From: an uncultured Thalassotalea sp. | GTDB lineage: Bacteria > Pseudomonadota > Gammaproteobacteria > Enterobacterales > Alteromonadaceae | Assembly: GCA_947502355.1 (NCBI GenBank) | Contig: CANMZP010000029.1 | Coordinates: forward strand, 1-55,287 | Direction: 5' to 3' | Length of the DNA stretch: 55,287 nucleotides | Part shown: positions 9,309 through 19,306 of the stretch, one piece after another | How positions within the stretch are numbered: the stretch's first letter is position 1 | Layout: the number at the start of each line of letters is the position of its first letter | Translations under genes and position numbers: made by a program | Notes under the pieces: generated by a model | The model's database searches: none | What the model saw: the letters and a program-made list of their open reading frames with translations, nothing else | What the model was told of the DNA's origin: nothing

Positions 9309-9803
9309 TTATGGGCGCTTTTGATAAACCTTAAAGTTATAATCAACGGGGTTCTTATCATCCTTAGTATGCGGGTCTTCGCTAATGCAGTCCCATTCAT
9401 TATTGGCGTTATAATCCGGGAACAAAGTGTCACCAGCAACATCTAAATCAATTTCGGTAATATACAACTTATCCGCTTTTTCTAAGCAGTGTTCGTAAAT
9501 GCTACCACCACCAATGACCATAATTTCTTCGACCCCTTCAACTAAAGCGAGTGCGGCATCGACATTGGTTACCGTCTCAATATTCTCTGCTATATAGTTC
9601 GTATCGCGGCTAATCACAATATTTCTGCGACCGGGTAGGGCAAAGCCAATCGACTCATAGGTTTTGCGACCCATAATAACCGGCTTTTTTAAGGTCGTTT
9701 GTTTAAAGTATTTTAAATCGGCGGGTAGGTGCCATGGCATTTGGTTATCTTTGCCGATAACACGCCCTTTGGCGTGGGCAACAATCATGGATAAAACAGT
9801 CAT
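9309..9803 (-). CDS. folA: Dihydrofolate reductase
   Basis: The 164-residue protein reduces dihydrofolate to tetrahydrofolate with NADPH, supplying one-carbon carriers for thymidylate and purines. Family motifs are all present: GRVIGKDNQMPWHLPADLKYFK with the catalytic Asp near residue 28, GRKTYESIG, GRRNIVISR and IMVIGGGSIYEHC. Length fits chromosomal DHFR (159-165 residues). In enterobacteria folA lies next to apaH; here it is 7.5 kb away from apaH. It is the target of trimethoprim. No clear terminator was seen downstream. Confidence 0.97.
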   Translation of the reverse strand: MTVLSMIVAHAKGRVIGKDNQMPWHLPADLKYFKQTTLKKPVIMGRKTYESIGFALPGRRNIVISRDTNYIAENIETVTNVDAALALVEGVEEIMVIGGGSIYEHCLEKADKLYITEIDLDVAGDTLFPDYNANNEWDCISEDPHTKDDKNPVDYNFKVYQKRP

Positions 9804-9896
9804 ATTCTTTTATTTTTATCTGGTAAATAGATGAGGGTAAATTAGCATAATTACTCACAAAATCATACCAACTACCCTTTGAAAGCTTAGAGGTGA

Positions 9897-11019
9897 TTAT
9901 TTACTTAGCAGTGCTTTTTGCGCCTGCTGTGCTTGATTGAAACGCGCCAAAACCGAGTCATGGCTAGAGGAGTTGTCATTGTTTTGTTGATTGTCTTGTT
10001 CATGGAAAAGTTTTGGTAAATCAATTTTTAGGCTACCCGTCTCATCAAATTGGCTGGCAAACGTGCCCATAGAATCCTGATTAAATTTACCTTCTGTTAG
10101 GTTATTAACCACGTAGTTGCCAAATTGGAAGGCCTCATATTCATTTACCAGTGTTAAAAAGTCGGCAAAGCTCAGGGTACCTGGAGCCGCGGCTTTTTGC
10201 GCTTTAAAAGCGTGCCAATAATGATGCTGCAAAACACTTTTTTGCGGGGCATTGGCTAATTGGAACTGGTATGAATGACGAGTTTCATGGATCAAGAAGG
10301 CTAGTGCCGCATAAGGCCCCATTTTAGAGATCTTACTCGGATGCAAGTACACCGTGCCGCTGCTAGGTTGTTCCGGGTCAAAATCAAAGTATACGGTCTT
10401 ACCTGGGTAACTTATTTCATCAATGATTAATGTTGGTGGCGCTATACCAAAGCTTTGCCATTCCAGCTGAAATATACGCTCTAGAAAAGGCATTTGTTGA
10501 GCAAAGGTTAAATGCTGCCAGTTTTGCAGGGCCGATATGAGTTCCGGCTGTTTGTGTATTGCCTTTATTAGCTTGTCGGCATCGTTAATGGTCTTATACC
10601 AAACCCATTAAGTTTTTGTACCGCTCAGAGTTGCATCAGAGGTTCATTTACAACATAAATTTCTTTGATATAGTTCTCTACATCAATTAAATTTAGGGTA
10701 TTAAATGGGACTCTGATGAACTCCCAAAGGGTGAGTTTTAAAGGCTTTTATTCTGCGTTATTGATTTTGACAAGGGAACGACCATTCTCGGCAATCAAAG
10801 CCTTGCCTAAAAGCCTTTAAAATATCACTGAGTGGGCAAAAACTTAGTGGGATTGGTATTAATTGCCGCTTGTTCGACAAACGCTTTACTTTCAGGTTGT
10901 AGGGCAAAGGCTGAAGGTGTTTGGCTTTGTACGCTTTGACTGGCAAAGTAGTTTGCCTGTGTGATAAAAGGTAAGCATAAAGCCAATAGAGATATCAATT
11001 TAAAGGGGTGTAAGTTCAT
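9897..11019 (-). pseudogene. Secreted HExxH (metallopeptidase-like) protein gene interrupted by a MITE-like element
   Basis: The 5' part (11019-10862) encodes a signal peptide, MNLHPFKLISLLALCLPF and on, and about 53 residues, then runs into the element and stops at 10825. The 3' part (10593-9897) is open to the stop and contains ALAFLIHETRHSYQF, an HExxH zinc-site motif, and a later NEYEAFQFG that could supply a third ligand. Removing 10597-10858 with one TTA copy joins both parts in one frame of 286 codons (285 residues); HETRH then falls at residues 156-160. Today the 3' part could only start at an internal ATG (10493) without a signal peptide. I do not recognise the family beyond the motif. 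Confidence 0.8.
10597..10858. mobile_element. 262-bp MITE-like non-autonomous element
   Basis: Both ends begin TACCAA(A/T)CCCA(T/C)TAAG when read inward; the terminal inverted repeats extend about 31 bp with one gap. The element is flanked by 3-bp direct repeats TTA at 10594-10596 and 10859-10861. Inside are two more inverted pairs: a perfect 15-bp pair (10736-10750 with 10808-10822) and an imperfect pair near 10627-10640 and 10711-10723. There is no transposase reading frame. The 3-bp T-N-A duplication resembles the IS1031 group of IS5-family elements, but this link is only inferred. Confidence 0.82.
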
Positions 11020-11077
11020 TTCTTATTCTTTTTGGGTTATACATTCTGTTGTGATTTCAACGTTCTTTTAGATATAA

Positions 11078-11106
11078 AAAAAGCCCTTAGATAACTAAGA
11101 GCTTTT
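11078..11106 (-). terminator. Terminator of obgE
   Basis: AAAAGCCCTTAG and CTAAGAGCTTTT form a stem with one mismatch and a 4-nt loop, 17 bp beyond the obgE stop; on the minus strand a T run follows. Confidence 0.75.
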
Positions 11107-11122
11107 CAAAAAGGTGAACGCT

Positions 11123-12301
<1,179 letters not shown>

Positions 12302-12450
12302 TTAAGCTCCAAACATAAATTCATTTAATAATTATAACCACGATCGTTAATATCACGAATTATAATAGGTTCTTTTCAGAAATAGGGATGCTAACCCTGA
12401 AAATCAATAGCAATCAACATCATTGAACATTTTGTTAAATTGCTAAAACA

Positions 12451-12476
12451 AAAAACCTCGCTAAGAGCGAGGTTTT
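12451..12476 (-). terminator. Terminator of rplU-rpmA
   Basis: AAAAACCTCGC and GCGAGGTTTTT form an 11-bp stem with a short loop, 24 bp beyond rpmA, followed on the minus strand by T. Confidence 0.9.
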
Positions 12477-12500
12477 TTAAAATTTAATCGCTTACTGCTA

Positions 12501-12758
12501 TTATTCAGCAATAATGCTAACAAATTTACGGTTTTGAGGACCTTTAACGTCGAATTGTACTTTACCGTCTGTTAAAGCAAATAACGTGTGGTCTTTACCA
12601 ATACCCATGTTAGTACCAGCGTGGAATTTAGTACCACGTTGACGTACGATAATGTTACCCGCTAGAACTGATTCGCCACCAAAACGCTTAACACCTAGGC
12701 GTTTAGCTTCTGAATCACGACCGTTACGAGTACTACCAGCTGCCTTCTTATGTGCCAT
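12501..12758 (-). CDS. rpmA: 50S ribosomal protein L27
   Basis: This 85-residue ribosomal protein has the conserved start [20 protein letters not shown], whose N-terminal end reaches the peptidyl-transferase centre, and the family core [15 protein letters not shown]. Length equals that of E. coli L27. It lies 15 bp downstream of rplU in the standard two-gene operon, preceded by GGAG. Confidence 0.98.
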   Translation of the reverse strand: MAHKKAAGSTRNGRDSEAKRLGVKRFGGESVLAGNIIVRQRGTKFHAGTNMGIGKDHTLFALTDGKVQFDVKGPQNRKFVSIIAE

Positions 12759-12773
12759 TGTTAATTACTCCTA

Positions 12774-13085
12774 TTAACCGTTGATCGCAGTGATTTTCAC
12801 TTCAGTGTACCACTGACGGTGGCCTTGCTGCTTGCGTGAATGCTTACGACGTTTAAACTTAACGATTTTAACTTTATCGCCACGACCTTGAGAAATGATC
12901 TCTGCAGTCACTTTACCACCAGCAACGTAAGGTGCACCTACATTGATGTCGTCGCCATTGGCAACCATTAAAACGTTTTCAAATTCTACTGTTGAACCAA
13001 CTTCTAGTTCAAGTTTCTCTAAGCGAAGAGTTTGACCTTCACTTACACGATGCTGTTTACCACCGCTTTGGAATACCGCGTACAT
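12774..13085 (-). CDS. rplU: 50S ribosomal protein L21
   Basis: A 23S rRNA-binding ribosomal protein of 103 residues, the same length as in E. coli. I chose the ATG at 13085 because the protein then begins [14 protein letters not shown], the invariant family start, and GGAG lies just before it; the frame extends seven residues upstream without support. The basic core [19 protein letters not shown] is typical. It is the first gene of the rplU-rpmA operon; a hairpin sits in its leader. Confidence 0.97.
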   Translation of the reverse strand: MYAVFQSGGKQHRVSEGQTLRLEKLELEVGSTVEFENVLMVANGDDINVGAPYVAGGKVTAEIISQGRGDKVKIVKFKRRKHSRKQQGHRQWYTEVKITAING

Positions 13086-13098
13086 AGCTACTCCGTAC

Positions 13099-13119
13099 TG
13101 CGTCATATTTTTTGACGCA
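13099..13119 (-). promoter_or_regulatory. Leader hairpin before rplU
   Basis: On the minus strand TGCGTCA and TGACGCA form a perfect 7-bp stem with a 7-nt A-rich loop, ending 13 bases before the rplU start codon and right next to its ribosome binding site. It could modulate L21 translation, or simply protect the mRNA end. Confidence 0.4.
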
Positions 13120-13400
13120 TAGATTAAAATATTAGGTCGCGAATTCTACGCTAAGAATAATCGTAGGGCAAGTCTAATTACTAAAAACAATGTAATTTTT
13201 TAGTAATTAGAGATTACAGTTAATTGCAAGGCCTCTAAATGGCTAATAAATCCTGAAATTGTAATTAATTTGCGTAAATTGTCGTTATGTTCTTTGTTCA
13301 AATCTAAAATAGTGTAAAATTAATGACCATTTCTAGCCTATTGCTAATCCAGTTAATTATTAGCGACCAAAAAAATTAAAACAAGAAGTTCCACATAAGT
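13120..13400. other. Divergent intergenic region, rplU to ispB
   Basis: This AT-rich stretch separates divergent rplU and ispB and must carry both promoters. It has an imperfect inverted repeat around ATTACTAAAAA / TTTTTAGTAAT (13179-13207). I see no small gene and no promoter I would place with confidence. Confidence 0.5.
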
Positions 13401-14372
13401 ATGAAAATAGAAGATATCCAGTCTTTGGCAAGTAACGATATGAATGCCGTTAACCAATTAATATACACGCAACTGCAATCGGATGTGGCGCTTGTTAATC
13501 AATTAGGCATTTATATAGTGAATAGTGGTGGCAAACGCATCCGTCCTTTATTAACTGTGTTGGCTGCACGCGCATTTGGCAGTAAAAATGAATCGCCGGT
13601 TCATTTGGCGGCTATTATTGAATTTATCCATACCGCCACTTTATTACACGATGATGTGGTTGATGAGTCGAATATGCGCCGTGGTAATGAAACTGCCAAT
13701 GCACTATTTGGCAACAGTGCCAGCGTATTGGTTGGTGATTTCCTGTATTCGCGTGCATTTCAAATGATGGTATCGCTAGATAACATGACTGTGATGAAGG
13801 TGTTGTCAGATGCCACCAACATTATTGCCGAAGGGGAAGTGCTGCAATTAATGAACTGCAACGACCCTCAAACAACTGTAGAAAGTTATATGCAGGTGAT
13901 TTATTGCAAAACGGCAAAACTGTTTGAGGCAGCCACGCGCTTAGCGGCGGTCTTAACGGGGCAAAATGAAGCCGCTGAGCAAGCGATGATTGCCTATGGT
14001 AAACACTTAGGTACTGCTTTTCAGTTAGTTGATGATTTGCTTGATTACACTGCGGATGCGCAAGAAATGGGAAAAAATGTTGGTGATGACTTATCTGAAG
14101 GTAAACCAACCCTACCATTATTGCATGCTATGCATAACGGCAATGAAGCGCAAAGGCAACTCATCCATGATGCCATTGAATTAAGCAATGGTATGGATAA
14201 TTTGGAGGCCATTTTAGAGGCTATGCAGCAAACTGGGGCGCTAGAGTTTACCCAACAAATGGCTGAGCAAGAAGCTGAAAAGGCCATTGCTGCGCTTTCT
14301 GTGTTGGAAGAGAGTGAATATAAACAAGCATTAATTGGCTTAGCCCACGTTGCGGTTCGACGCAGCGCCTAA
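13401..14372 (+). CDS. ispB: Octaprenyl diphosphate synthase
   Basis: The 323-residue enzyme extends farnesyl diphosphate with isopentenyl units to make the octaprenyl side chain of ubiquinone and menaquinone. The two aspartate-rich motifs are present: LLHDDVVDESNMRRG (near residue 83) and FQLVDDLLDYTAD (near residue 208), with SGGKRIRPLLTVL before them. Length matches E. coli IspB (323 residues). The position divergent from rplU-rpmA is the conserved enterobacterial arrangement. The start follows AGAAG. Side-chain length cannot be read directly from the sequence. Confidence 0.96.
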   Translation: MKIEDIQSLASNDMNAVNQLIYTQLQSDVALVNQLGIYIVNSGGKRIRPLLTVLAARAFGSKNESPVHLAAIIEFIHTATLLHDDVVDESNMRRGNETANALFGNSASVLVGDFLYSRAFQMMVSLDNMTVMKVLSDATNIIAEGEVLQLMNCNDPQTTVESYMQVIYCKTAKLFEAATRLAAVLTGQNEAAEQAMIAYGKHLGTAFQLVDDLLDYTADAQEMGKNVGDDLSEGKPTLPLLHAMHNGNEAQRQLIHDAIELSNGMDNLEAILEAMQQTGALEFTQQMAEQEAEKAIAALSVLEESEYKQALIGLAHVAVRRSA

Positions 14373-14402
14373 TCGCTTTCAATAAACATCATTGTATAAA
14401 CA

Positions 14403-14430
14403 AAAAATCCTAATCAATGATTAGGATTTT
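14403..14430. terminator. Terminator between ispB and mdh
   Basis: AAAAATCCTAATC and GATTAGGATTTTT form a 13-bp stem with a 3-nt loop, 30 bp after ispB, with T on the plus side and A on the other, so it can serve both convergent genes. Confidence 0.9.
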
Positions 14431-14510
14431 TTTTATTGGCAAAATAATGGCGAATGCGTTTAAAAGCTAACGCCACTATTTATCACTTTACAGTGATTAA
14501 CTTATGGCTA

Positions 14511-15443
14511 TTAAGCCATGAAGTCGATGCCTTCTTGGATGTCTGCTTTTAATGTAGCAAGCATAGCGTTTTTAGCATCTTCTTCAAATGCGCTTAATGC
14601 ACCGTAAGGCAATAATTCTGCAACACCATTTACACCTAAGCGTACTGGTTGCGCGAAAAACTGTGCGTCTTCGCCATTACCTTCAACATAGGCATAATCA
14701 ACTACGTCTTGGCCTTGTAAACCTTTAACAAGAGACATACAAAAACGTGCTGCCGCAGCGCCCATTGAAAGTGTCGCACTACCGCCACCCGCTTTAGCAT
14801 TAACTACTTCAGTACCTGCATTTTGAATGCGAGGCGTAAGGGCTGCAATTTCGTCATCAGAAAACTCAACACCTTCTACCTGAGATAGTAATGGTAAAAT
14901 CGTGGTACCTGAATGGCCACCGATAACCGGTACTTTAACTTGTGTAGAGTCTAAACCTTTTAGCTCAGCAACAAAGGCTTCAGAGCGAATAACATCTAAA
15001 GTCGTGATACCAAATACACGTGCAGGGTCATAAGTACCCGCTTTTTTAAATACTTCAGCAACGATTGGTACTGTGCCATTTACTGGGTTTGTGATTACCC
15101 CAACAAGTGCTTTAGGACAGTTGGCAACAATGCCTTCTGCAAGTGTTTTAATGATGCCTGCATTTACGGCAAATAAATCCGCACGATCCATACCTGGTTT
15201 GCGAGGCATACCCGCTGGAATTAATACGATGTCAGCATCGGCTAATGCCGCGTCTAATGAATCTGCGCCAAAACCTTCAACGGTAACTTCTGTTGGGATG
15301 TGTGATAAATCTACAGCAACACCTGGTACAACAGGGGCAACATCATAAAGAGATAATTCTGAACCCGCAGGTAATTGGGTTTTGAGTAGAAGGGATAAAG
15401 CTTGACCGATACCGCCAGCGGCACCACATACGGTTACTTTCAT
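14511..15443 (-). CDS. mdh: Malate dehydrogenase
   Basis: The 310-residue enzyme converts malate to oxaloacetate with NAD in the TCA cycle. It shows the Rossmann start [20 protein letters not shown], the substrate-binding [14 protein letters not shown], the catalytic [15 protein letters not shown] and the [11 protein letters not shown] segment of the E. coli-type (proteobacterial) enzyme. Length is normal (312 in E. coli). It is divergent from argR, the same arrangement as in many Gammaproteobacteria. Confidence 0.97.
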   Translation of the reverse strand: MKVTVCGAAGGIGQALSLLLKTQLPAGSELSLYDVAPVVPGVAVDLSHIPTEVTVEGFGADSLDAALADADIVLIPAGMPRKPGMDRADLFAVNAGIIKTLAEGIVANCPKALVGVITNPVNGTVPIVAEVFKKAGTYDPARVFGITTLDVIRSEAFVAELKGLDSTQVKVPVIGGHSGTTILPLLSQVEGVEFSDDEIAALTPRIQNAGTEVVNAKAGGGSATLSMGAAAARFCMSLVKGLQGQDVVDYAYVEGNGEDAQFFAQPVRLGVNGVAELLPYGALSAFEEDAKNAMLATLKADIQEGIDFMA

Positions 15444-15532
15444 AAGGGTTCTCCAAGAGATTTATTGTTGAGTATTTACTTTATTTTTTATAGGACAAAG
15501 ATACAGAATCAAGCCTTAAAATACAAACAATT

Positions 15533-15562
15533 TTGTCACACTTTTTTAAAGGTTGATATTAT
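15533..15562 (+). promoter_or_regulatory. Predicted argR promoter
   Basis: TTGTCA (15533-15538) and TATTAT (15557-15562), 18 bp apart, each match five of six sigma-70 bases. The implied transcript has a leader of about 75 bases. I saw no convincing ARG box nearby. Confidence 0.55.
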
Positions 15563-15645
15563 ACTTAAGTGTTAACTATTTTGTGTGTATAATGATGCTG
15601 CTTCGGCATTATCAAAAAATTATTTTACTAGAAACAGAAGAGTCT

Positions 15646-16116
15646 ATGAGCTTACAACAAAAACAAGAAGCATTAGTTAATGCGTTTAAAGACTTGTTAA
15701 AACAAGAGCAGTTTGGTTCCCAAGGCGACATTGTCGATGCCCTTAAAAATTTAGGCTTTGATAATATCAGTCAATCAAAAGTATCACGCATGTTGAGCAA
15801 ATTTGGTGCTGTACGTACCCGTAATGCTCGTCAGGAAATGGTGTACTGTCTACCCGCAGAATTGGGTGTGCCAACGGCAAAGAGTCCTTTAAAACAGCTA
15901 GTGTTAGATATTGAAAGTAACGAGGTCATGATCATCGTTCATACAAGCCCTGGGGCAGCTCAGCTGATTGCCCGACTGCTTGACTCATTAAGTAAAAGTG
16001 ATGGGGTATTGGGCACAATCGCCGGTGATGATACGATCTTTATTGCACCAACCCATATTTCTGAGATTGACCAAACCATTGAAAAATTGAACGTATTATT
16101 TCAAAAGATACGCTAA
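15646..16116 (+). CDS. argR: Arginine repressor
   Basis: A 156-residue hexameric, arginine-responsive repressor of arginine genes. The N-terminal winged helix (about 1-70, with [22 protein letters not shown]) binds DNA; the C-terminal domain has the arginine-binding and oligomerisation motif [14 protein letters not shown] chose the ATG at 15646, preceded by AGAAGAG, because it gives the E. coli length and start; the frame extends 31 residues upstream through promoter DNA. Confidence 0.96.
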   Translation: MSLQQKQEALVNAFKDLLKQEQFGSQGDIVDALKNLGFDNISQSKVSRMLSKFGAVRTRNARQEMVYCLPAELGVPTAKSPLKQLVLDIESNEVMIIVHTSPGAAQLIARLLDSLSKSDGVLGTIAGDDTIFIAPTHISEIDQTIEKLNVLFQKIR

Positions 16117-16132
16117 ATTTCGAGACAAAATA

Positions 16133-16162
16133 AAAGGCTTTTAACGCAAGTTAAAAGCCTTT
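16133..16162 (+). terminator. Terminator of argR
   Basis: AAAGGCTTTTAAC and GTTAAAAGCCTTT form a 13-bp stem with a 4-nt loop, 16 bp after argR, followed by AAATTTTTA. Confidence 0.85.
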
Positions 16163-16263
16163 AAATTTTTATACCCTTCAGCCTTTCAGCTTTGCTGTAG
16201 TCACTTTACCCAGCACAACATAGTCATACTAACTTTACTTAATCACAGCTTGTTGCTTTCTAT

Positions 16264-17187
16264 CTAATCTGCCAAAGATTGTAAGAAGTCAATTGATGGG
16301 GCAAAAAACGCTGCGCCCGTTTCAGCTTGTGTGTACTTTAATAAGTGATCGCTGTGGCCGTGGCCATCGCCTTTGATCATGCTAGAGAGCATCAACTCAA
16401 AGTTTTCAGGGGTTTTACAGTAAGATAAAAAGAACAATCCCTGTGTCTTCATATGACCATAAGGCATGCTTTGTCTTAGGATCTCGATAGAATTACCATC
16501 GCTGTCTTTCAGATTCGTGCGCTTAGTATGTGCCGTAAGTGCTTTGTCTTCACTCGCGTATTCAATGTCGTCACGTTTGGTTCGCCCGTAAACATCTTCC
16601 TGTTGCTTCTCATTAAGGTTTTGCCATAGTGCCATGTTGTGTTTGTAGCGCTGAATATGCAGGTAGCTGCCTTTTACAAAGGCCGCATCATCATCTTCTT
16701 TAACTAAAGCGACTTCACGCTTGTGCAAACCTTTAGGGTTTTCAGTACCATCGACAAAACCGGTTAGATCGCGGCCATCAAGAAAACGAAAGCCTTTAAC
16801 CTGTTCAACCAGTTCAACAGCACCGGCGAGTAATTCACATACTTTTGAACTGACTAGATGATTTACATCGGCACGATCGCTTCTGATCTCGATGAACAGA
16901 TCAAAATGATTTACCGGGGCAATACGATCATCCGTGCTAAGTTTAGGGAAAGGGCGTAATAGCTTAGGTGTGGCTTGCGGATAGAACTCATGCCAATACT
17001 GTGCGCCAATGGCGATAACGCAGTTAAGGTTCGACTCGGAAAATTGGTCGGCATAATGCTCAAACAGCTCTGGCAAACTGGCCAAGGCGCTGCGCAAATA
17101 AGCGTTTTTATTATCTAGGACATTAAACAGTAAATAGTAACTGTGTAAATTGGGCTCGGCACAAATGCCAAATTGTTCTCTTGCCAT
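16264..17187 (-). CDS. DyP-type heme peroxidase
   Basis: The 307-residue protein belongs to the dye-decolorising peroxidases, close in length and layout to the YfeX class. It has the GxxDG signature as FLDGRDLTGFVDGTENP with the catalytic Asp, the SYLHIQRYKHN segment, and the proximal-heme side region after DDIEYASEDKALTAHTKRTN. It lacks a signal peptide and is likely cytoplasmic. Such enzymes use peroxide to oxidise porphyrins or other compounds; the natural substrate is uncertain. It stands alone between argR and apaH, both separated by gaps. Confidence 0.92.
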   Translation of the reverse strand: MAREQFGICAEPNLHSYYLLFNVLDNKNAYLRSALASLPELFEHYADQFSESNLNCVIAIGAQYWHEFYPQATPKLLRPFPKLSTDDRIAPVNHFDLFIEIRSDRADVNHLVSSKVCELLAGAVELVEQVKGFRFLDGRDLTGFVDGTENPKGLHKREVALVKEDDDAAFVKGSYLHIQRYKHNMALWQNLNEKQQEDVYGRTKRDDIEYASEDKALTAHTKRTNLKDSDGNSIEILRQSMPYGHMKTQGLFFLSYCKTPENFELMLSSMIKGDGHGHSDHLLKYTQAETGAAFFAPSIDFLQSLAD

Positions 17188-17278
17188 ATACTTAATCCAT
17201 GCTTTTTTAGCTAACTTTAAGGGCTTAGTATAGATTTTTTCTGTTGAAAAGTAACACTATTTTACAATTGTGTGGCAA

Positions 17279-18088
17279 TTAAGGTTGTTGTGCTTTTACG
17301 GTAAAACGTTGCTTGTCTTCCCAACGAAGCATGGTCATTTCTCCACCCCAAACACAGCCGGTATCTAAGGCATGCGCATTCGGGTTAGGACATTGACCAA
17401 GCAAAGATGCCCAGTGACCAAATACCCATTGATGCTCAATAAGGTTTGGGTTGTTAACATACCAAGGGGTAAAGTGAGGGGTATTTTGTGGAGCATCTTT
17501 TTGGTTAAACTCCAAAGAGCCATCGTTAAAACAAAAACGCATGCGGGTGAACGAATTAATGGTAAAGCGGAATTTATCAAGTTCGGTTTTACAATCGTGC
17601 CAATTATTGGGTTCATTACCGTACATCAGCTTAAGCCATTTGTTACGAGCGCTCGAAGATATTTTTTGCTGAACCAATGCGGCTTGCTGTAGCGCCTCAT
17701 TTACATGCCACTGCGGGCTTATGCCAGCATGACTCATAAACGCGTTGGTGTTGGGCAATTGTATGACTAAAGGCATAGAGGCAAGCCAGTCCATTAGCTC
17801 AGCCGCATCATCTGCCGCTAGGATGTCATCAATACGATCATTTTTTTTAGCCGCTTTTATGCCGGCGTAGACGGCAAGTAAATGCAAATCATGATTGCCT
17901 AAAACCACTTTGGCAGATTCACCTAACTGTTTTACCAAGCGTAAGGTCTTTAGTGAATCCGGCCCGCGAGCCACGAGATCACCGGTAAACCATAATTGAT
18001 CTTGCGAAGGGGTAAAATTAACTTTATCCATAAGCAAGCGTAATTCGCTATAGCAACCTTGAATGTCGCCAATGAGGTATGTTGCCAT
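17279..18088 (-). CDS. apaH: Symmetrical diadenosine tetraphosphatase
   Basis: A 269-residue metallophosphoesterase that splits Ap4A to two ADP. The active-site motifs are clear: GDIQGCYSELR (near residue 7), FTGDLVARGPDS (near 35), VVLGNHDLHLLAV (near 60) and the late SHAGISPQW. ApaH also removes Np4 caps from RNA in E. coli. It is the last gene of the lptD operon, 10 bp after apaG. Confidence 0.97.
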   Translation of the reverse strand: MATYLIGDIQGCYSELRLLMDKVNFTPSQDQLWFTGDLVARGPDSLKTLRLVKQLGESAKVVLGNHDLHLLAVYAGIKAAKKNDRIDDILAADDAAELMDWLASMPLVIQLPNTNAFMSHAGISPQWHVNEALQQAALVQQKISSSARNKWLKLMYGNEPNNWHDCKTELDKFRFTINSFTRMRFCFNDGSLEFNQKDAPQNTPHFTPWYVNNPNLIEHQWVFGHWASLLGQCPNPNAHALDTGCVWGGEMTMLRWEDKQRFTVKAQQP

Positions 18089-18098
18089 AATCGTTCAG

Positions 18099-18491
18099 TT
18101 AATTAAGAATGTTGGGGACAGCCAGTCGAAATACTGGTATTTCGACCCGATACTTTTTGCCTTGCAGATCTTTGAAAGTATAAAACCCTTCCATGGTGCC
18201 AATTGGGGTTTTAATGATTGAGCCACTTTGATATTGGTAGCGTTGGCCACTTTGCATAATGGGTTGCTGCCCCACCACACCATCACCTTCGACATTGACT
18301 TTATTACCGTCAGAGTCGGTTATTAACCAACTGCGCGACAATAACTGTAGGGTCTTATCGCTGTTATTTTCAATATCGATTTGATAACTAAAAACAAAGC
18401 GCTGTTGGTATTCGTCTGATTGTTCTTCAATAAAACTGACTTTAGAAGTGACTTTTACAAAATCAGATAAACAATTTAGAACAGCGCTCAT
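18099..18491 (-). CDS. apaG: ApaG domain protein
   Basis: A 130-residue fibronectin-like beta-sandwich protein with the ApaG hallmarks: RFVFSYQIDIENNSDKTLQLLSRSWLITD, the glycine motif VEGDGVVGQQP and YQYQSGSIIKTPIGTMEGFY. The family binds pyrophosphate-like ligands and often accompanies ApaH, but its exact role is not settled. Gaps of 5 bp to rsmA and 10 bp to apaH show translational coupling within the operon. Confidence 0.96.
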   Translation of the reverse strand: MSAVLNCLSDFVKVTSKVSFIEEQSDEYQQRFVFSYQIDIENNSDKTLQLLSRSWLITDSDGNKVNVEGDGVVGQQPIMQSGQRYQYQSGSIIKTPIGTMEGFYTFKDLQGKKYRVEIPVFRLAVPNILN

Positions 18492-18496
18492 GCTGG

Positions 18497-19306
18497 TTAC
18501 TCCGCAGGTGGGTTATCAACTAAATAATTGGCAACATCAATATAGTCTTTTAAGCTCAAGTTTTCAGGGCGAAGACCTGGATTAATTCCTATTGATTCGA
18601 GTTGTTCAGCGCTGATCAGCTTTTTAAAACTGTTTCGAATCGTTTTACGACGTTGATTAAAGGCTTCACGTGTTACTCGGCTTAACCATTTAACATCTTT
18701 AGCAGGGTAACGAATTTCTTTATGTGGTATTAAACGCACAATCGCACTGTCTACTTTTGGTGGCGGCTGGAAGGCTTCTGGGCCAATTTCCATAACTGGC
18801 ATTACCTGACAGTAGTACTGACACATAATGGACAAACGGCCGTAAGCTTTACTGTTTGGACCCGCAGCCATACGGTTAACCACTTCCTTCTGCAACATAA
18901 AGTGCATATCGGTAACGGTGTCTTTAAACGATAGCAAGTGGAAAATAAGCGGGGTCGATATATTGTATGGTAAGTTACCAAAAATACGTAACGGCTGCTC
19001 TTTTGCTAGCGTTGAAAAATCAAAATTTAACGCATCGGTTTCGTAAATGGTTAAATGCTTAGCAATAAACGGGTGGTGGCGTAAACGATGGGCTAGGTCT
19101 CTGTCGAGCTCTACCACCGAAATGTCGCCAGCACGTTCAATTACCGGCTCGGTTAAGGCTCCGAGACCAGGGCCTATTTCAACCAGATTCTCACCAGTAG
19201 ATGGATCGATAGCATCAACGATACGGCTAATAACCGCATCGTCGTGTAAGAAGTTTTGGCCAAAACGTTTTTTGGCCTGGTGACCTAAATGACTTTTATT
19301 GCTCAT
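18497..19306 (-). CDS. rsmA: 16S rRNA dimethyladenosine transferase
   Basis: The 269-residue SAM-dependent enzyme (KsgA) dimethylates two adjacent adenosines near the 3' end of 16S rRNA, late in 30S assembly. It has [14 protein letters not shown], the SAM motif [15 protein letters not shown], and the catalytic [18 protein letters not shown]. The start ATG overlaps the pdxA stop by four bases (ATGA), a coupled arrangement. Loss of this gene gives kasugamycin resistance in E. coli. Confidence 0.97.
   Translation of the reverse strand: MSNKSHLGHQAKKRFGQNFLHDDAVISRIVDAIDPSTGENLVEIGPGLGALTEPVIERAGDISVVELDRDLAHRLRHHPFIAKHLTIYETDALNFDFSTLAKEQPLRIFGNLPYNISTPLIFHLLSFKDTVTDMHFMLQKEVVNRMAAGPNSKAYGRLSIMCQYYCQVMPVMEIGPEAFQPPPKVDSAIVRLIPHKEIRYPAKDVKWLSRVTREAFNQRRKTIRNSFKKLISAEQLESIGINPGLRPENLSLKDYIDVANYLVDNPPAE

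Noticed and set aside
10758..10946. A 62-codon minus-strand frame across the element
   Set aside because: It runs from the MITE-like element into the 5' part of the broken gene in another frame, so it is a by-product of the insertion.
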